DNA of 64,000 nt from Bacteroidota bacterium. GTDB taxonomy: Bacteria; Bacteroidota; Bacteroidia; Chitinophagales; Saprospiraceae. Positions 53,861 through 61,066 of the stretch are shown piece after piece. The notes beneath the pieces are model-generated. The model worked only from the letters and a program-made list of their open reading frames with translations. It was not told the origin of the DNA and searched no databases. The DNA lies in contig JAAEZH010000003.1 of the NCBI GenBank assembly GCA_018222965.1, positions 148,478-212,477 on the forward strand, written 5' to 3'. The position numbers and the translations under genes were made by a program. Each line of letters begins with the position of its first letter. The stretch's first letter is position 1.

Positions 53861-56167
53861 TTATTCCTTACGGATGATCTTTGCTCCCAGAAGTTTCTCC
53901 GGAATCGCAAAAGCATCTACCAGTTCCCGGGCATCTTGACGCACCTCTCCACACAGTTGAGTTACCATCGTTCGAATGGCTTTACTCTTATTGCTTTCAA
54001 TGTAATTGGCTTCTAAATACCAGCCCTTGTGGGTTTCTATGGTATGCAGCGCATACAAATTACACAGTTTCTTCAGCATGTGTTCCAGTTTGGGATCCGA
54101 TGAACTTTTTACCCCTTTTAGGAAGGCTTCCAGTACCAGCCTTTCCACATGTGCTTCTGCCAGTTGCAATAGATGATGTTGACACTGGAGGGCTGCTTCA
54201 TAGGCTTTTACCCCTGATTTGATCTTTGTGCGAAGGCGTTGTGAGACAGAATAGAGCAATCGTTCTTCCCGATACCGGAAGGCACTCAGGTGGAAATCTG
54301 AATCTCGCAAGTGGTCCGGATCGGTATTCCGGATAATGATCGGATTCCTTTCTGAGATATTGGTAGATACGCGTTTGCCCAGATAACGAAGTACGCCTAT
54401 CATTCCTTCCTCATGGAATTCTTGTCGAAATGCAGAAAGCAATCCTTTTGCTACTAATTGCATTAAGACAGTGTTATCTCCCTCAAAAGTGGTAAATATA
54501 TCCGTATCATTTTTGAGGGCGGCAAACCTGTTTTCCCACAAATAGCCCTTGCCTCCACAGGCTTCGCGGCATTCCTGCAGGCAGTCTGTGGTAAACCAGG
54601 TAGCATAAGACTTCATGCCTGCTGCTATGGTTTCAATTTCCCGTATATCTTCTTCACTCCGGTTCAAATAGCGTTTTGTAAGCCAGGTAAGTCCGAAATC
54701 AAGCGCATAGGCTTTGGCAAGAAGCGGCATTAGTCTGCGCTGATGACTGGGGTAGTCCAGGATAAGCGTTTCCGCGGATGCATAATCGGCTCCAAATTGC
54801 CGTCTCTTCAATGCATATCTTATGGCAATGGTCAATCCGGATTTGGCCGCGCTAAGTCCTGCTCGGGGCACGCATACACGTCCGCCAACCAATGTACCCA
54901 ACATGGTGAAAAAGCGGCGGGACGGGTTTTCAATCGGACTGCTGTATTTTCCCTGCTGGTCAATATCTCCAAATCGGTTTAACAGGTTTTCCACGGGCAC
55001 TCTTACCTGATCAAACCATATACGACCATTGTCGACACCATTAAGGCCCATTTTATACCCGTTGTCTTCTACCCGGATACCGGGCAGGAGCTTATAGTTT
55101 TCATCTCGCATGGGTACTAGTATGGCGTGGACTCCTCTGTTCTTTTCATCGACTATCAGCTGTGCAAATACGGTTGCCATTCTTCCTTGCAGAGCATTTC
55201 CGATGTATTCTTTACCCGCTTTTATATGCGGAGAGTGGATAACCAGCTCTTTTGTTTTTGCATCATAAGTAGCAGTCGTTTCCAATCCGCGCACATTAGA
55301 TCCGTGGCCGGTTTCTGTCATGGCAAAACAACCGGGTAGCTTTAAACTGCCTGCGTCTTCGAGGTATTTCTTATGGTGTTTTTCGGTGCCCAGCCACATT
55401 ATGCTGCCTCCGAAAAGACCGAATTGCACGCCAAATTTGACGGTCAGGCTCAAATCAAAATAGCCCAACATTTCAAACACGGCGGCATATTGCCCCATAT
55501 CGTTTTTTCCTCCGGCAAACTCCGGATAGGAGAGGGCTCCGAGCCCCTGTTTTGCGAGCAAGGTGCACCAATTCAGTACCTGATCCCGATAGGTTTCTTT
55601 GCTTCTAAAGTTCTGATATTCGAAAGCTGGATCACTGAGCAGTATTCGCATGCGATTGCGCAACTCGTGATAGTCGTCATCCAGAATCTTTGTTAGACCA
55701 TGCTGCGGGATTTTGCCCTGACCGGGTTCCTCCTTTTCATGGGGGAAGAGAGATTGATAGGTCTTTATGTCTATAGCCTCAAGCCCTTTCTCCAGTTCTT
55801 CCAGTGCATTCCTGGTTCGGGTTTGCCCGGTCCATTGACCACTGTCGGATCTCCCATAGGCACTTGCCATTTCCAGTCCGATATCGACCAGCGTTTTTCT
55901 TTCTTCCACTGAGCTTTTTTGCAGCGCCCGGTGAATTAGTATTCGCCAGTGTTGGAATAACTCCCGATCGGGCGGGTTGCCCGGATCTGTCCAGCTAGCC
56001 AGTATTTTTGTATCGTTTTCGGATAGGAAATCCAGCTCTTTTAATTTTAATCTAAGCAGACCGGCTTCGGTCGGGCTGAGTACTCTGTCTGCCCAGGCAA
56101 CATACAGCATGGGGAGCAGGCTTTGGATGGCGGGTGAATAGGCAGGTTTATCCGGATTAGGACTCAT
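53861..56167 (-). CDS. Acyl-CoA dehydrogenase/oxidase (ACOX-like)
   Basis: I start at ATG 56167 (768 residues); the longer frame begins with TTG. It has an extra N-terminal helical region of about 170 residues before the acyl-CoA dehydrogenase core. The core shows CFAMTETGHGSNVRGLETTA, the FAD/substrate block YALKRRQFG and the oxidase-type CREACGGKGYLWENRF, with the catalytic glutamate in TTFEGDNTVLMQLVAKGLL. These are the signatures of peroxisomal-type acyl-CoA oxidases and their bacterial relatives, so it likely starts fatty-acid beta-oxidation. It is monocistronic. Confidence 0.9.
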   Translation of the reverse strand: MSPNPDKPAYSPAIQSLLPMLYVAWADRVLSPTEAGLLRLKLKELDFLSENDTKILASWTDPGNPPDRELFQHWRILIHRALQKSSVEERKTLVDIGLEMASAYGRSDSGQWTGQTRTRNALEELEKGLEAIDIKTYQSLFPHEKEEPGQGKIPQHGLTKILDDDYHELRNRMRILLSDPAFEYQNFRSKETYRDQVLNWCTLLAKQGLGALSYPEFAGGKNDMGQYAAVFEMLGYFDLSLTVKFGVQFGLFGGSIMWLGTEKHHKKYLEDAGSLKLPGCFAMTETGHGSNVRGLETTATYDAKTKELVIHSPHIKAGKEYIGNALQGRMATVFAQLIVDEKNRGVHAILVPMRDENYKLLPGIRVEDNGYKMGLNGVDNGRIWFDQVRVPVENLLNRFGDIDQQGKYSSPIENPSRRFFTMLGTLVGGRVCVPRAGLSAAKSGLTIAIRYALKRRQFGADYASAETLILDYPSHQRRLMPLLAKAYALDFGLTWLTKRYLNRSEEDIREIETIAAGMKSYATWFTTDCLQECREACGGKGYLWENRFAALKNDTDIFTTFEGDNTVLMQLVAKGLLSAFRQEFHEEGMIGVLRYLGKRVSTNISERNPIIIRNTDPDHLRDSDFHLSAFRYREERLLYSVSQRLRTKIKSGVKAYEAALQCQHHLLQLAEAHVERLVLEAFLKGVKSSSDPKLEHMLKKLCNLYALHTIETHKGWYLEANYIESNKSKAIRTMVTQLCGEVRQDARELVDAFAIPEKLLGAKIIRKE

Positions 56168-56331
56168 GATTCGATCTTTCTGTTGCAACAGTAGGTTTGA
56201 GGGCTTTGTTTTATTCCGACTCAGAGAGGTCGGATTTTTACATAGGGAAGTTACAGAAAGATATTTGTTTGAGGATGGAGTGCTTGCCTTTCGGCGAAGA
56301 TTTTGCTTTTAGATCAGGTAGGGACAAAAAA

Positions 56332-56357
56332 AAATCCCGGCGCCCCCGCCGGGATTT
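56332..56357 (-). terminator. Second minus-strand terminator
   Basis: AAATCCCGGCG (56332-56342) pairs perfectly with CGCCGGGATTT (56347-56357) around CCCC. The A-run to its left gives a U-tract on the minus strand. It lies after the terminator at 56438. Confidence 0.9.
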
Positions 56358-56430
56358 ATTCTCATATAACAAATTGTAGTCTCATGATAAAAGCGTCACT
56401 AAGTATATAACAAAGAGCGTGCCAAAAATG

Positions 56431-56474
56431 AAAAAAGCCGCCCGCCGAGCTTATTTTTTTAAGCTGACGAGCGG
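56431..56474 (-). terminator. First minus-strand terminator after the small basic ORF
   Basis: On the minus strand CCGCTCGTCAGCTTA pairs with TAAGCT and GGCGGGCGG (one bulged C, two G-T pairs), followed by CTTTTTTC. It is about 120 nt after the stop of the 40-residue ORF. Confidence 0.8.
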
Positions 56475-56593
56475 AATACCCAGAACATACATGAGAAAAC
56501 GAAAAATATTTTTAGGCTTTTACGAGGGATACTTTCTATAGAACCAAAAAACTGGGTACAAGGCTTATTGAATTATCATGTTGCCAGATAGGA

Positions 56594-56716
56594 TTAATTT
56601 GATTTAGTGCTCTTTTTGCCTCCAGAAGATTTGGGCGGATTATTGCCTCGGCCTTTTCCGGACGGATTGCCGGTTTTACCTGGGGCGTTTTTTGGGCTGT
56701 TATTTTTCTTTGCCAC
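56594..56716 (-). CDS. Small basic 40-residue ORF, GTG start
   Basis: On the minus strand a 40-codon frame starts at GTG 56716 and ends with TAA at 56594-56596. An in-frame stop at 56750-56752 with no ATG between leaves GTG as the only usual start. The peptide opens AKKNNSPKNAPGKTGNPSGK and continues in the same Lys/Asn/Gly/Pro/Ser style: nine Lys, one Arg and no acidic or large hydrophobic residue. It starts 52 bp after the glucosaminidase stop and is followed by two terminators, so it is probably the last gene of that operon. I do not know its function; it could bind nucleic acid or cell wall polymers. Confidence 0.6.
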   Translation of the reverse strand: MAKKNNSPKNAPGKTGNPSGKGRGNNPPKSSGGKKSTKSN

Positions 56717-56768
56717 GATAATGGTATTTAAATGGGTGAAGCAAAATATTTATGTTTCGCTATTTGAC

Positions 56769-57683
56769 TCAGGGTCTGTCCAGCCGATGGAGTTGATATT
56801 TTTCAATTATGTTTATCAACTTGTCAGCGTAGTTGGGATCTGTGGCATATCCGATTTCGGATAGTCCTTTGGCCCAGGCTTTATAATCCAGGCCGTGCTT
56901 TTGCAGGTCTTTGTAGCTGCCTTTGGTCAGGAATTCACTATGTGCCCGCCATCCGGCCCAGGCGCTTTCGTATTTCCTAAAGAAGTCTTTGTGGTGATCA
57001 TCGGGAAAGTTGGTACAATGGCCTTTGGCGCAGGAACGCGAAAAACACTTGATCCCAAAATGGTTATTGAGTTTTACGGCCAGCCGGCTTTTCCCGGCAT
57101 GGCTTTCAAGCAAAGCCTGTCCCATTTTGATGCTTGCCGGAATATCGAATTTCTTCATCTCCGCAGCAGCTACCTGCCGAAAACGGCGGATGTATGACTT
57201 TGCAGCCAGTTCGGCATCACTATCTCCGACTACCGGCTCGAAGGGATCTTTTTCCTCAACGGGAGCCGGTGGTGGCGTAACAGCTTCCTTTTTATCGGCT
57301 ACCAGCGAGCGAGAGAGGTCCATGCCTGTACCGGCAGCAGTACTTTCTGTACGGGCTGATGTTTGCTGTCCAGGCGCATTCATGTGAATCTGAAACTGGA
57401 GATCCCGCTGAAAAATGAGATAGATCAGAATAGCTGCTACGGTCAATTGAAACCAGGGGAGCCGTATGCGTCCGATTTCCAACCTTGACAGCCGGTATTT
57501 TAAAACAACAAATAGTCGTTGCAGGGCATGACCTATAAAACGGAGGATCTTAGCCAGGGAGATTCCGGACTTGTTCCGTTTATTCCGCCGGTTGATGTCA
57601 TGGCGGCTTTGATAATCGTAGTTGTATGAGCGGCGCTCAGGGCGGCCGTTCCACTTCGTAGTGTTTGAATTGGAAAATTGCAT
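56769..57683 (-). CDS. Glucosaminidase (GH73)-domain protein with membrane anchor
   Basis: The start at ATG 57683 gives 304 residues; the longer frame begins with TTG. A basic cytoplasmic part (about 1-70, many Arg/Asn) is followed by one membrane helix (WFQLTVAAILIYLIF), an extracytoplasmic linker rich in Ala/Thr/Pro and a C-terminal GH73 domain. That domain has the ILKGMGQALLESHAGKSRLA-type start (here ASIKMGQALLESHAGKSRLA), the HFGIKCF motif and the final ATDPNYADKLINIIEKYQL. It hydrolyses peptidoglycan glycan strands. It is divergent from an S24-type regulator with shared operator-like repeats. Confidence 0.9.
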   Translation of the reverse strand: MQFSNSNTTKWNGRPERRSYNYDYQSRHDINRRNKRNKSGISLAKILRFIGHALQRLFVVLKYRLSRLEIGRIRLPWFQLTVAAILIYLIFQRDLQFQIHMNAPGQQTSARTESTAAGTGMDLSRSLVADKKEAVTPPPAPVEEKDPFEPVVGDSDAELAAKSYIRRFRQVAAAEMKKFDIPASIKMGQALLESHAGKSRLAVKLNNHFGIKCFSRSCAKGHCTNFPDDHHKDFFRKYESAWAGWRAHSEFLTKGSYKDLQKHGLDYKAWAKGLSEIGYATDPNYADKLINIIEKYQLHRLDRP

Positions 57684-57725
57684 TACTCGGGGATTTAGCC
57701 AACAGTTTGTATTTTGAGTCCTGCT

Positions 57726-57798
57726 TTTTGTTTGTGTTCGAAACAAAATTAAAACAAAAAGTTTTATAAAACAAGATTATAAAACAAAAATGTTTGTT
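57726..57798. promoter_or_regulatory. Operator-like repeat cluster between glucosaminidase and S24 regulator
   Basis: TTTTGTTT (57726-57733) and AAACAAAA (57741-57748) form a perfect inverted repeat with 7-nt spacer. GTTTTATAAAAC (57761-57772) is a palindrome. TTATAAAACAA occurs twice, 13 bp apart (57764, 57777). AACAAA/TTTGTT (57783-57798) forms a fourth site reaching the regulator's ATG. The whole block is almost pure A/T plus a few C/G at fixed places. Confidence 0.7.
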
Positions 57799-57799
57799 A

Positions 57800-58471
57800 A
57801 TGCCCGGTTTCTCCTACGAAATGGTGAACAGAAGATTCAAGCGCGTGTATGAAAAGCTATTGGAAGAACAGGTGATTCAGGGGAAATCTGATTTGGCTCA
57901 ACATCTGGAAACATACAATCATGTAATCAACAGCATATTAAAAGGGAAGCGAAATCTGACTGTCAAACAAATGGGGCATCTGTTTGATGCCTTTCGGGTC
58001 AATGCCAATTACCTGTTTGGATTAAGCGAAGAAATGTTTTTGCTAGATCGCCACAGTAATAATATTACACTGGTGCCACAACAGGCCCAGGCGGGGTATG
58101 CCCAACGATTCGACGATCAGGCCTTCCTGGATGGGATGAAGCGCTTCTCATTACCCGACTTGCAAAATGCAGCCTACATCGCTTTTGAAGTAAATGGAGA
58201 CAGCATGCTGCCGAATCTGGCAGACGGAGATGTCGTCATCTGCGAAGACATCGATGCATCCACCCGGCCTCGAGATAATCATATGTATGTAGTGGTTACC
58301 GATCTGGTAGTGGTGAAAAGAGTGCAGTCTATCCGCGAGGGCGATGAAATAACAGGTCTCCGACTAATTTCAGACAATTCAGCCGCCTATCGGCCTTATG
58401 ATGTAAGACTGGAAGATGTACGGCAGTTGCTCGAAGTGAGAAGCCGGGTCACCAAACACGCGATTGGATGA
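57800..58471 (+). CDS. HTH / S24 peptidase-type transcriptional regulator (LexA/CI-like)
   Basis: From ATG 57800 the product is 223 residues; ATG 57821 (MVNRRFKRVYEKLLE) is an alternative start. The N-terminal part holds an XRE-like helix-turn-helix (about 15-65: SDLAQHLETYNHVINSILKG). The C-terminal S24 domain has the Ser/Lys dyad: Ser in VNGDSMLPNL and Lys in VVVKRVQSI. An Ala-Gly bond in QAQAGYAQ, between the domains, could be the self-cleavage site. It faces an operator-like repeat cluster and probably represses itself and perhaps the divergent glucosaminidase. The inducing signal is unknown. Confidence 0.85.
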   Translation: MPGFSYEMVNRRFKRVYEKLLEEQVIQGKSDLAQHLETYNHVINSILKGKRNLTVKQMGHLFDAFRVNANYLFGLSEEMFLLDRHSNNITLVPQQAQAGYAQRFDDQAFLDGMKRFSLPDLQNAAYIAFEVNGDSMLPNLADGDVVICEDIDASTRPRDNHMYVVVTDLVVVKRVQSIREGDEITGLRLISDNSAAYRPYDVRLEDVRQLLEVRSRVTKHAIG

Positions 58472-58520
58472 GGGAGTAATTCTTAATTCTTAATTTTTAG
58501 GTTTTAATTTTTAATTAATT

Positions 58521-58574
58521 GAACGGAACGAACGGAACGAACGGAACGAACGGAACGAACGGAACGAACGGAAC
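58521..58574. repeat. Tandem array of six 9-bp units
   Basis: GAACGGAAC is repeated six times exactly (58521-58574), followed by CAACAAGAATTCC. The unit length, copy number and AT-rich flank match the array at 15854. Confidence 0.95.
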
Positions 58575-58586
58575 CAACAAGAATTC

Positions 58587-58609
58587 CACACAGAGAAGGG
58601 GAGAAGGGG
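58587..58609. repeat. 23-bp dispersed block, second copy
   Basis: The block beginning CACACAGAGAAGGGGAGAAG is identical to 21176-21198. Confidence 0.95.
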
Positions 58610-58673
58610 AGGATTTTTAATTCTTAGGTTTTAGTTTCTAATTAAACGGAAAAGTTCATGGAGCGTTCAGGTG

Positions 58674-58828
58674 ATCCCGCTCAACACTAAACGTTTTACC
58701 GGAACCGGTACACCATTTCACCAATACACCCCAATCCCGTTCCACGTCGGACGTACCACGTGTATTAAAGCAAAGAAACATCCCGCTCAACACTAAACGT
58801 TATACCGGAACCGCTACACCATTTCACC
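58674..58828. repeat. 49-bp direct repeat, two copies
   Basis: The copies at 58674-58722 and 58780-58828 differ at two positions only. Each starts ATCCCGCTCAACACTAAACG and ends ACACCATTTCACC. CACCAATACACCAATA follows the second. Confidence 0.95.
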
Positions 58829-58851
58829 GGTACACCAATACACCAATAGCA

Positions 58852-60036
58852 CTACTCAAAGCCCGATCCATTATTAAATTTCTTCTTAATCGGATTCTCT
58901 TCAGATTTGCTGGCAGGTTTAACGGAAATACTGCCATCCATGCCTTGCAGGATCACATTTTCATAGGAGAAAACGCGTCCTTCCCGAATGAAGTCAACAC
59001 GTACTTCATCTCCCGGACGGAAACGAGCGATCTGCTCCTGAAGTTGAGGTACGGAGTTGGTATGTATGCCATTGACACGAATGATGACATCGCCCGATTT
59101 GAGACCCGCGCGTTGCGCACTTCCGCTAGGATTGGTTTCAGTGATCAGTACACCGGCTACTTCCGGTAATTCGAGATCGCGAGCCAGGTCATTGGTCACT
59201 TCCCGAATGCTTACACCAAGCAAAGCACGTTGTACTTTGCCGTATTCTTTGAGGTCGGAAATCACCTTGCTGACCAAATTGGAAGGAATCGCAAAAGAAT
59301 ATCCCTCATAGCCCCCCCCTTCAGACATGATCGCTGTGTTGATTCCGATCAATTCGCCCCGGGTATTGACGAGGGCTCCTCCGCTGTTTCCCGGATTTAC
59401 AACCGCATCTGTCTGGATAAAGCTTTCGATGGAATAGCGGCTTTCCAGAATATTTATGTTGCGACCCTTGGCGCTGATAATGCCGGCTGTTACCGTTGAG
59501 GCCAGGTTAAACGGATTTCCAATAGCCAAAACCCATTCCCCCACATCCATGGCATCTGAATTGCCAAAAGGAATAGGAATGAGATCTGTAGCACTAACCT
59601 TGATAAGGGCCAAATCTGTTGTAGGATCGGTACCGATTAATCGCGCTGTGAGATTGCGGCGATCATTCAGTGTAACCTCCAGTTCTTCTGCATCCTCAAT
59701 AACGTGGTAGTTGGTGATGATGTAGCCGTCGGGGGAAATGATAACTCCGGAGCCGCCGGATGTCTGGTAGGTACCCACAAAGGAGGTAATGTTGACAACG
59801 CCAGGTGTAACGCGACGAGAAACCTCGACAAAATCGTCGGGAGCCTCCGATGGCGGTACGTTAACGCGTTTTTGATTAGCCAGGATTACTGGCGGACTTT
59901 CAGGTTCTTCGGCGAAAATTACCGCTTCGGCAATTTCCTGATGCATCCAGTTTTTTAGTAAAAAATAGGAAGTGGAGGCGGTTATGGAAGCTGTCAACAG
60001 AACGGCAGCCAGGATCATCAGAGTCGGTCTATTCAT
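58852..60036 (-). CDS. Trypsin-like serine protease HtrA/Deg with one PDZ domain
   Basis: The 394-residue protease has an N-terminal membrane anchor or signal (MNRPTLMILAAVLLTASITA) and the catalytic triad His111 (TNYHVIEDA), Asp141 (TTDLALIKV) and Ser218 (NPGNSGGALVN). A single PDZ domain lies at about 275-365 (VAGVLITETNPSGSAQRAGL). It is a DegS/DegQ-type envelope quality-control enzyme. The anchor and single PDZ look more like DegS than DegP. It is monocistronic, next to the repeat-rich spacer. Confidence 0.94.
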   Translation of the reverse strand: MNRPTLMILAAVLLTASITASTSYFLLKNWMHQEIAEAVIFAEEPESPPVILANQKRVNVPPSEAPDDFVEVSRRVTPGVVNITSFVGTYQTSGGSGVIISPDGYIITNYHVIEDAEELEVTLNDRRNLTARLIGTDPTTDLALIKVSATDLIPIPFGNSDAMDVGEWVLAIGNPFNLASTVTAGIISAKGRNINILESRYSIESFIQTDAVVNPGNSGGALVNTRGELIGINTAIMSEGGGYEGYSFAIPSNLVSKVISDLKEYGKVQRALLGVSIREVTNDLARDLELPEVAGVLITETNPSGSAQRAGLKSGDVIIRVNGIHTNSVPQLQEQIARFRPGDEVRVDFIREGRVFSYENVILQGMDGSISVKPASKSEENPIKKKFNNGSGFE

Positions 60037-60230
60037 GGCGTGTTCAAATATTTTTGTATCGAAGAAAACGATAGTTCCGCTCGTTAAAGTGTATCGGGTG
60101 AAAAATTCACATACGATAATTCGCCGAAAGGCAAAAGAGGGAAATTATCTTTTGGGTTTCAAGTCTACTAATAACGCCTGAATTCCAAATAGGTTATATA
60201 CGTTTGCCACAAAAAAAGATATTCGTACAA

Positions 60231-60956
60231 TTACTGACTGGCAACGACTATATACTGGTAATCCAGCGAAGTATCGTCGGAGTTTACCCGTGTGTACCCG
60301 GCGTCAAACAACTCTTCTTCTACTTGAAAAAGCGGCAACCGAACTTTTTGCGGCGGATTGTTGAGGGGTATGCGTTTTTTCTTAAAATCGATGATCACGA
60401 CTTTTCCACCTGGGGCGAGCCCTTCTTTCAGACGCCGCATATACGCAACCCGGTCTTGAATATAGAGATAGGTATTTACAATCAATACGACATCTGCTTC
60501 ACCTGGATTTAGCCTGGGATCGTCAAATGCTGCCAGGCGGGTTTCAAATTTTTCCTGAATTTCCCGGGGAAGTTCCACCACCTTGATGCTGTCCATGAAG
60601 GAAATAAACTTGGGATCAATATCTATGGCAATGACCTTTTTGGCTTTATGCGCCAGACGGCGGGCAAAATAACCCGAGCCGGCACCAATATCAGCGACTA
60701 CTTTGGTGCTCAGATCTCCCAGACGGTCAACCACCAAATCCGGCTTTTGCCAGAAAACCCGATCCTTGCTTTCGTAATTGGCCAGCCTGTCCTCAAACGC
60801 CATCGTGTCTTCCGGAGTCACAGGATCTTCTCCCGGAATCTCCGTTTGTGAAGTGTCCGGCTGATCTATGGGAAAATTTGGTCTCTCTGCCTGTTGTGGT
60901 TTACAGGCCAGGAAAAACAACAGACAAAATACCGGAAGTAAAGATGGAGCGGTCAT
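60231..60956 (-). CDS. Exported methyltransferase-like lipoprotein
   Basis: The ATG at 60956 gives 241 residues; the frame's upstream start is TTG. The N-terminus is a lipoprotein signal (TAPSLLPVFCLLFFLAC) followed by an acidic/proline linker. The rest is a class I SAM-dependent methyltransferase fold: VVADIGAGSGYFARRLAHKA (motif I), VIAIDIDPKF, ADVVLIVNTYLYIQ and LAPGGKVVIIDFKKKRIPL. A lipid-anchored methyltransferase outside the cytoplasm is unexpected because SAM is cytoplasmic. Similar exported members occur in Bacteroidota. Substrate unknown. Confidence 0.85.
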   Translation of the reverse strand: MTAPSLLPVFCLLFFLACKPQQAERPNFPIDQPDTSQTEIPGEDPVTPEDTMAFEDRLANYESKDRVFWQKPDLVVDRLGDLSTKVVADIGAGSGYFARRLAHKAKKVIAIDIDPKFISFMDSIKVVELPREIQEKFETRLAAFDDPRLNPGEADVVLIVNTYLYIQDRVAYMRRLKEGLAPGGKVVIIDFKKKRIPLNNPPQKVRLPLFQVEEELFDAGYTRVNSDDTSLDYQYIVVASQ

Positions 60957-60998
60957 AGGCAATTATCCTCAATTGATTCTTAAAGGTAACAAGCGGAA

Positions 60999-61059
60999 AG
61001 CAAATCCGGTTCCTGCCTCGATGATTGAGGCAAAAAAATAGACGGAAACCGGATTTGCT
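60999..61059. other. Nested hairpin between two minus-strand genes
   Basis: AGCAAATCCGGTT (60999-61011) pairs with AACCGGATTTGCT (to 61059), extended by CC/GG with one bulged base. Its 34-nt interior holds a second hairpin, TGCCTC (61014-61019) with GAGGCA (61027-61032), next to an A-run. It lies 8 bp beyond the stop of the next gene. Confidence 0.75.
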
Positions 61060-61066
61060 GCTACTA

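Larger units (their letters stand above)
56168..56593. other. Spacer with tandem terminators, no protein gene seen
   Basis: This 426-bp region between acyl-CoA oxidase and the small basic ORF contains the two terminators at 56332 and 56438. About 70 bp between them could encode a short RNA. TACCCAG (56477-56483) can pair with CTGGGTA (56552-56558). Confidence 0.5.
58472..58851. other. Repeat-rich spacer, 380 bp without gene
   Basis: The region between the S24 regulator and the HtrA gene consists of AT-rich TAATTCTTAATTTTTAG-type runs, the 9-bp array, the 23-bp block also found at 21176, a 49-bp direct repeat and CACC-rich words. No coding potential is seen. Confidence 0.8.

Noticed and set aside
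56197-56379. 60-codon plus-strand frame after the acyl-CoA oxidase gene
   Set aside because: It runs through a terminator hairpin and has no recognisable features.
57800-58471. S24 regulator considered as a prophage repressor
   Set aside because: No integrase, terminase, capsid or other phage gene is nearby; neighbours are chromosomal envelope genes.
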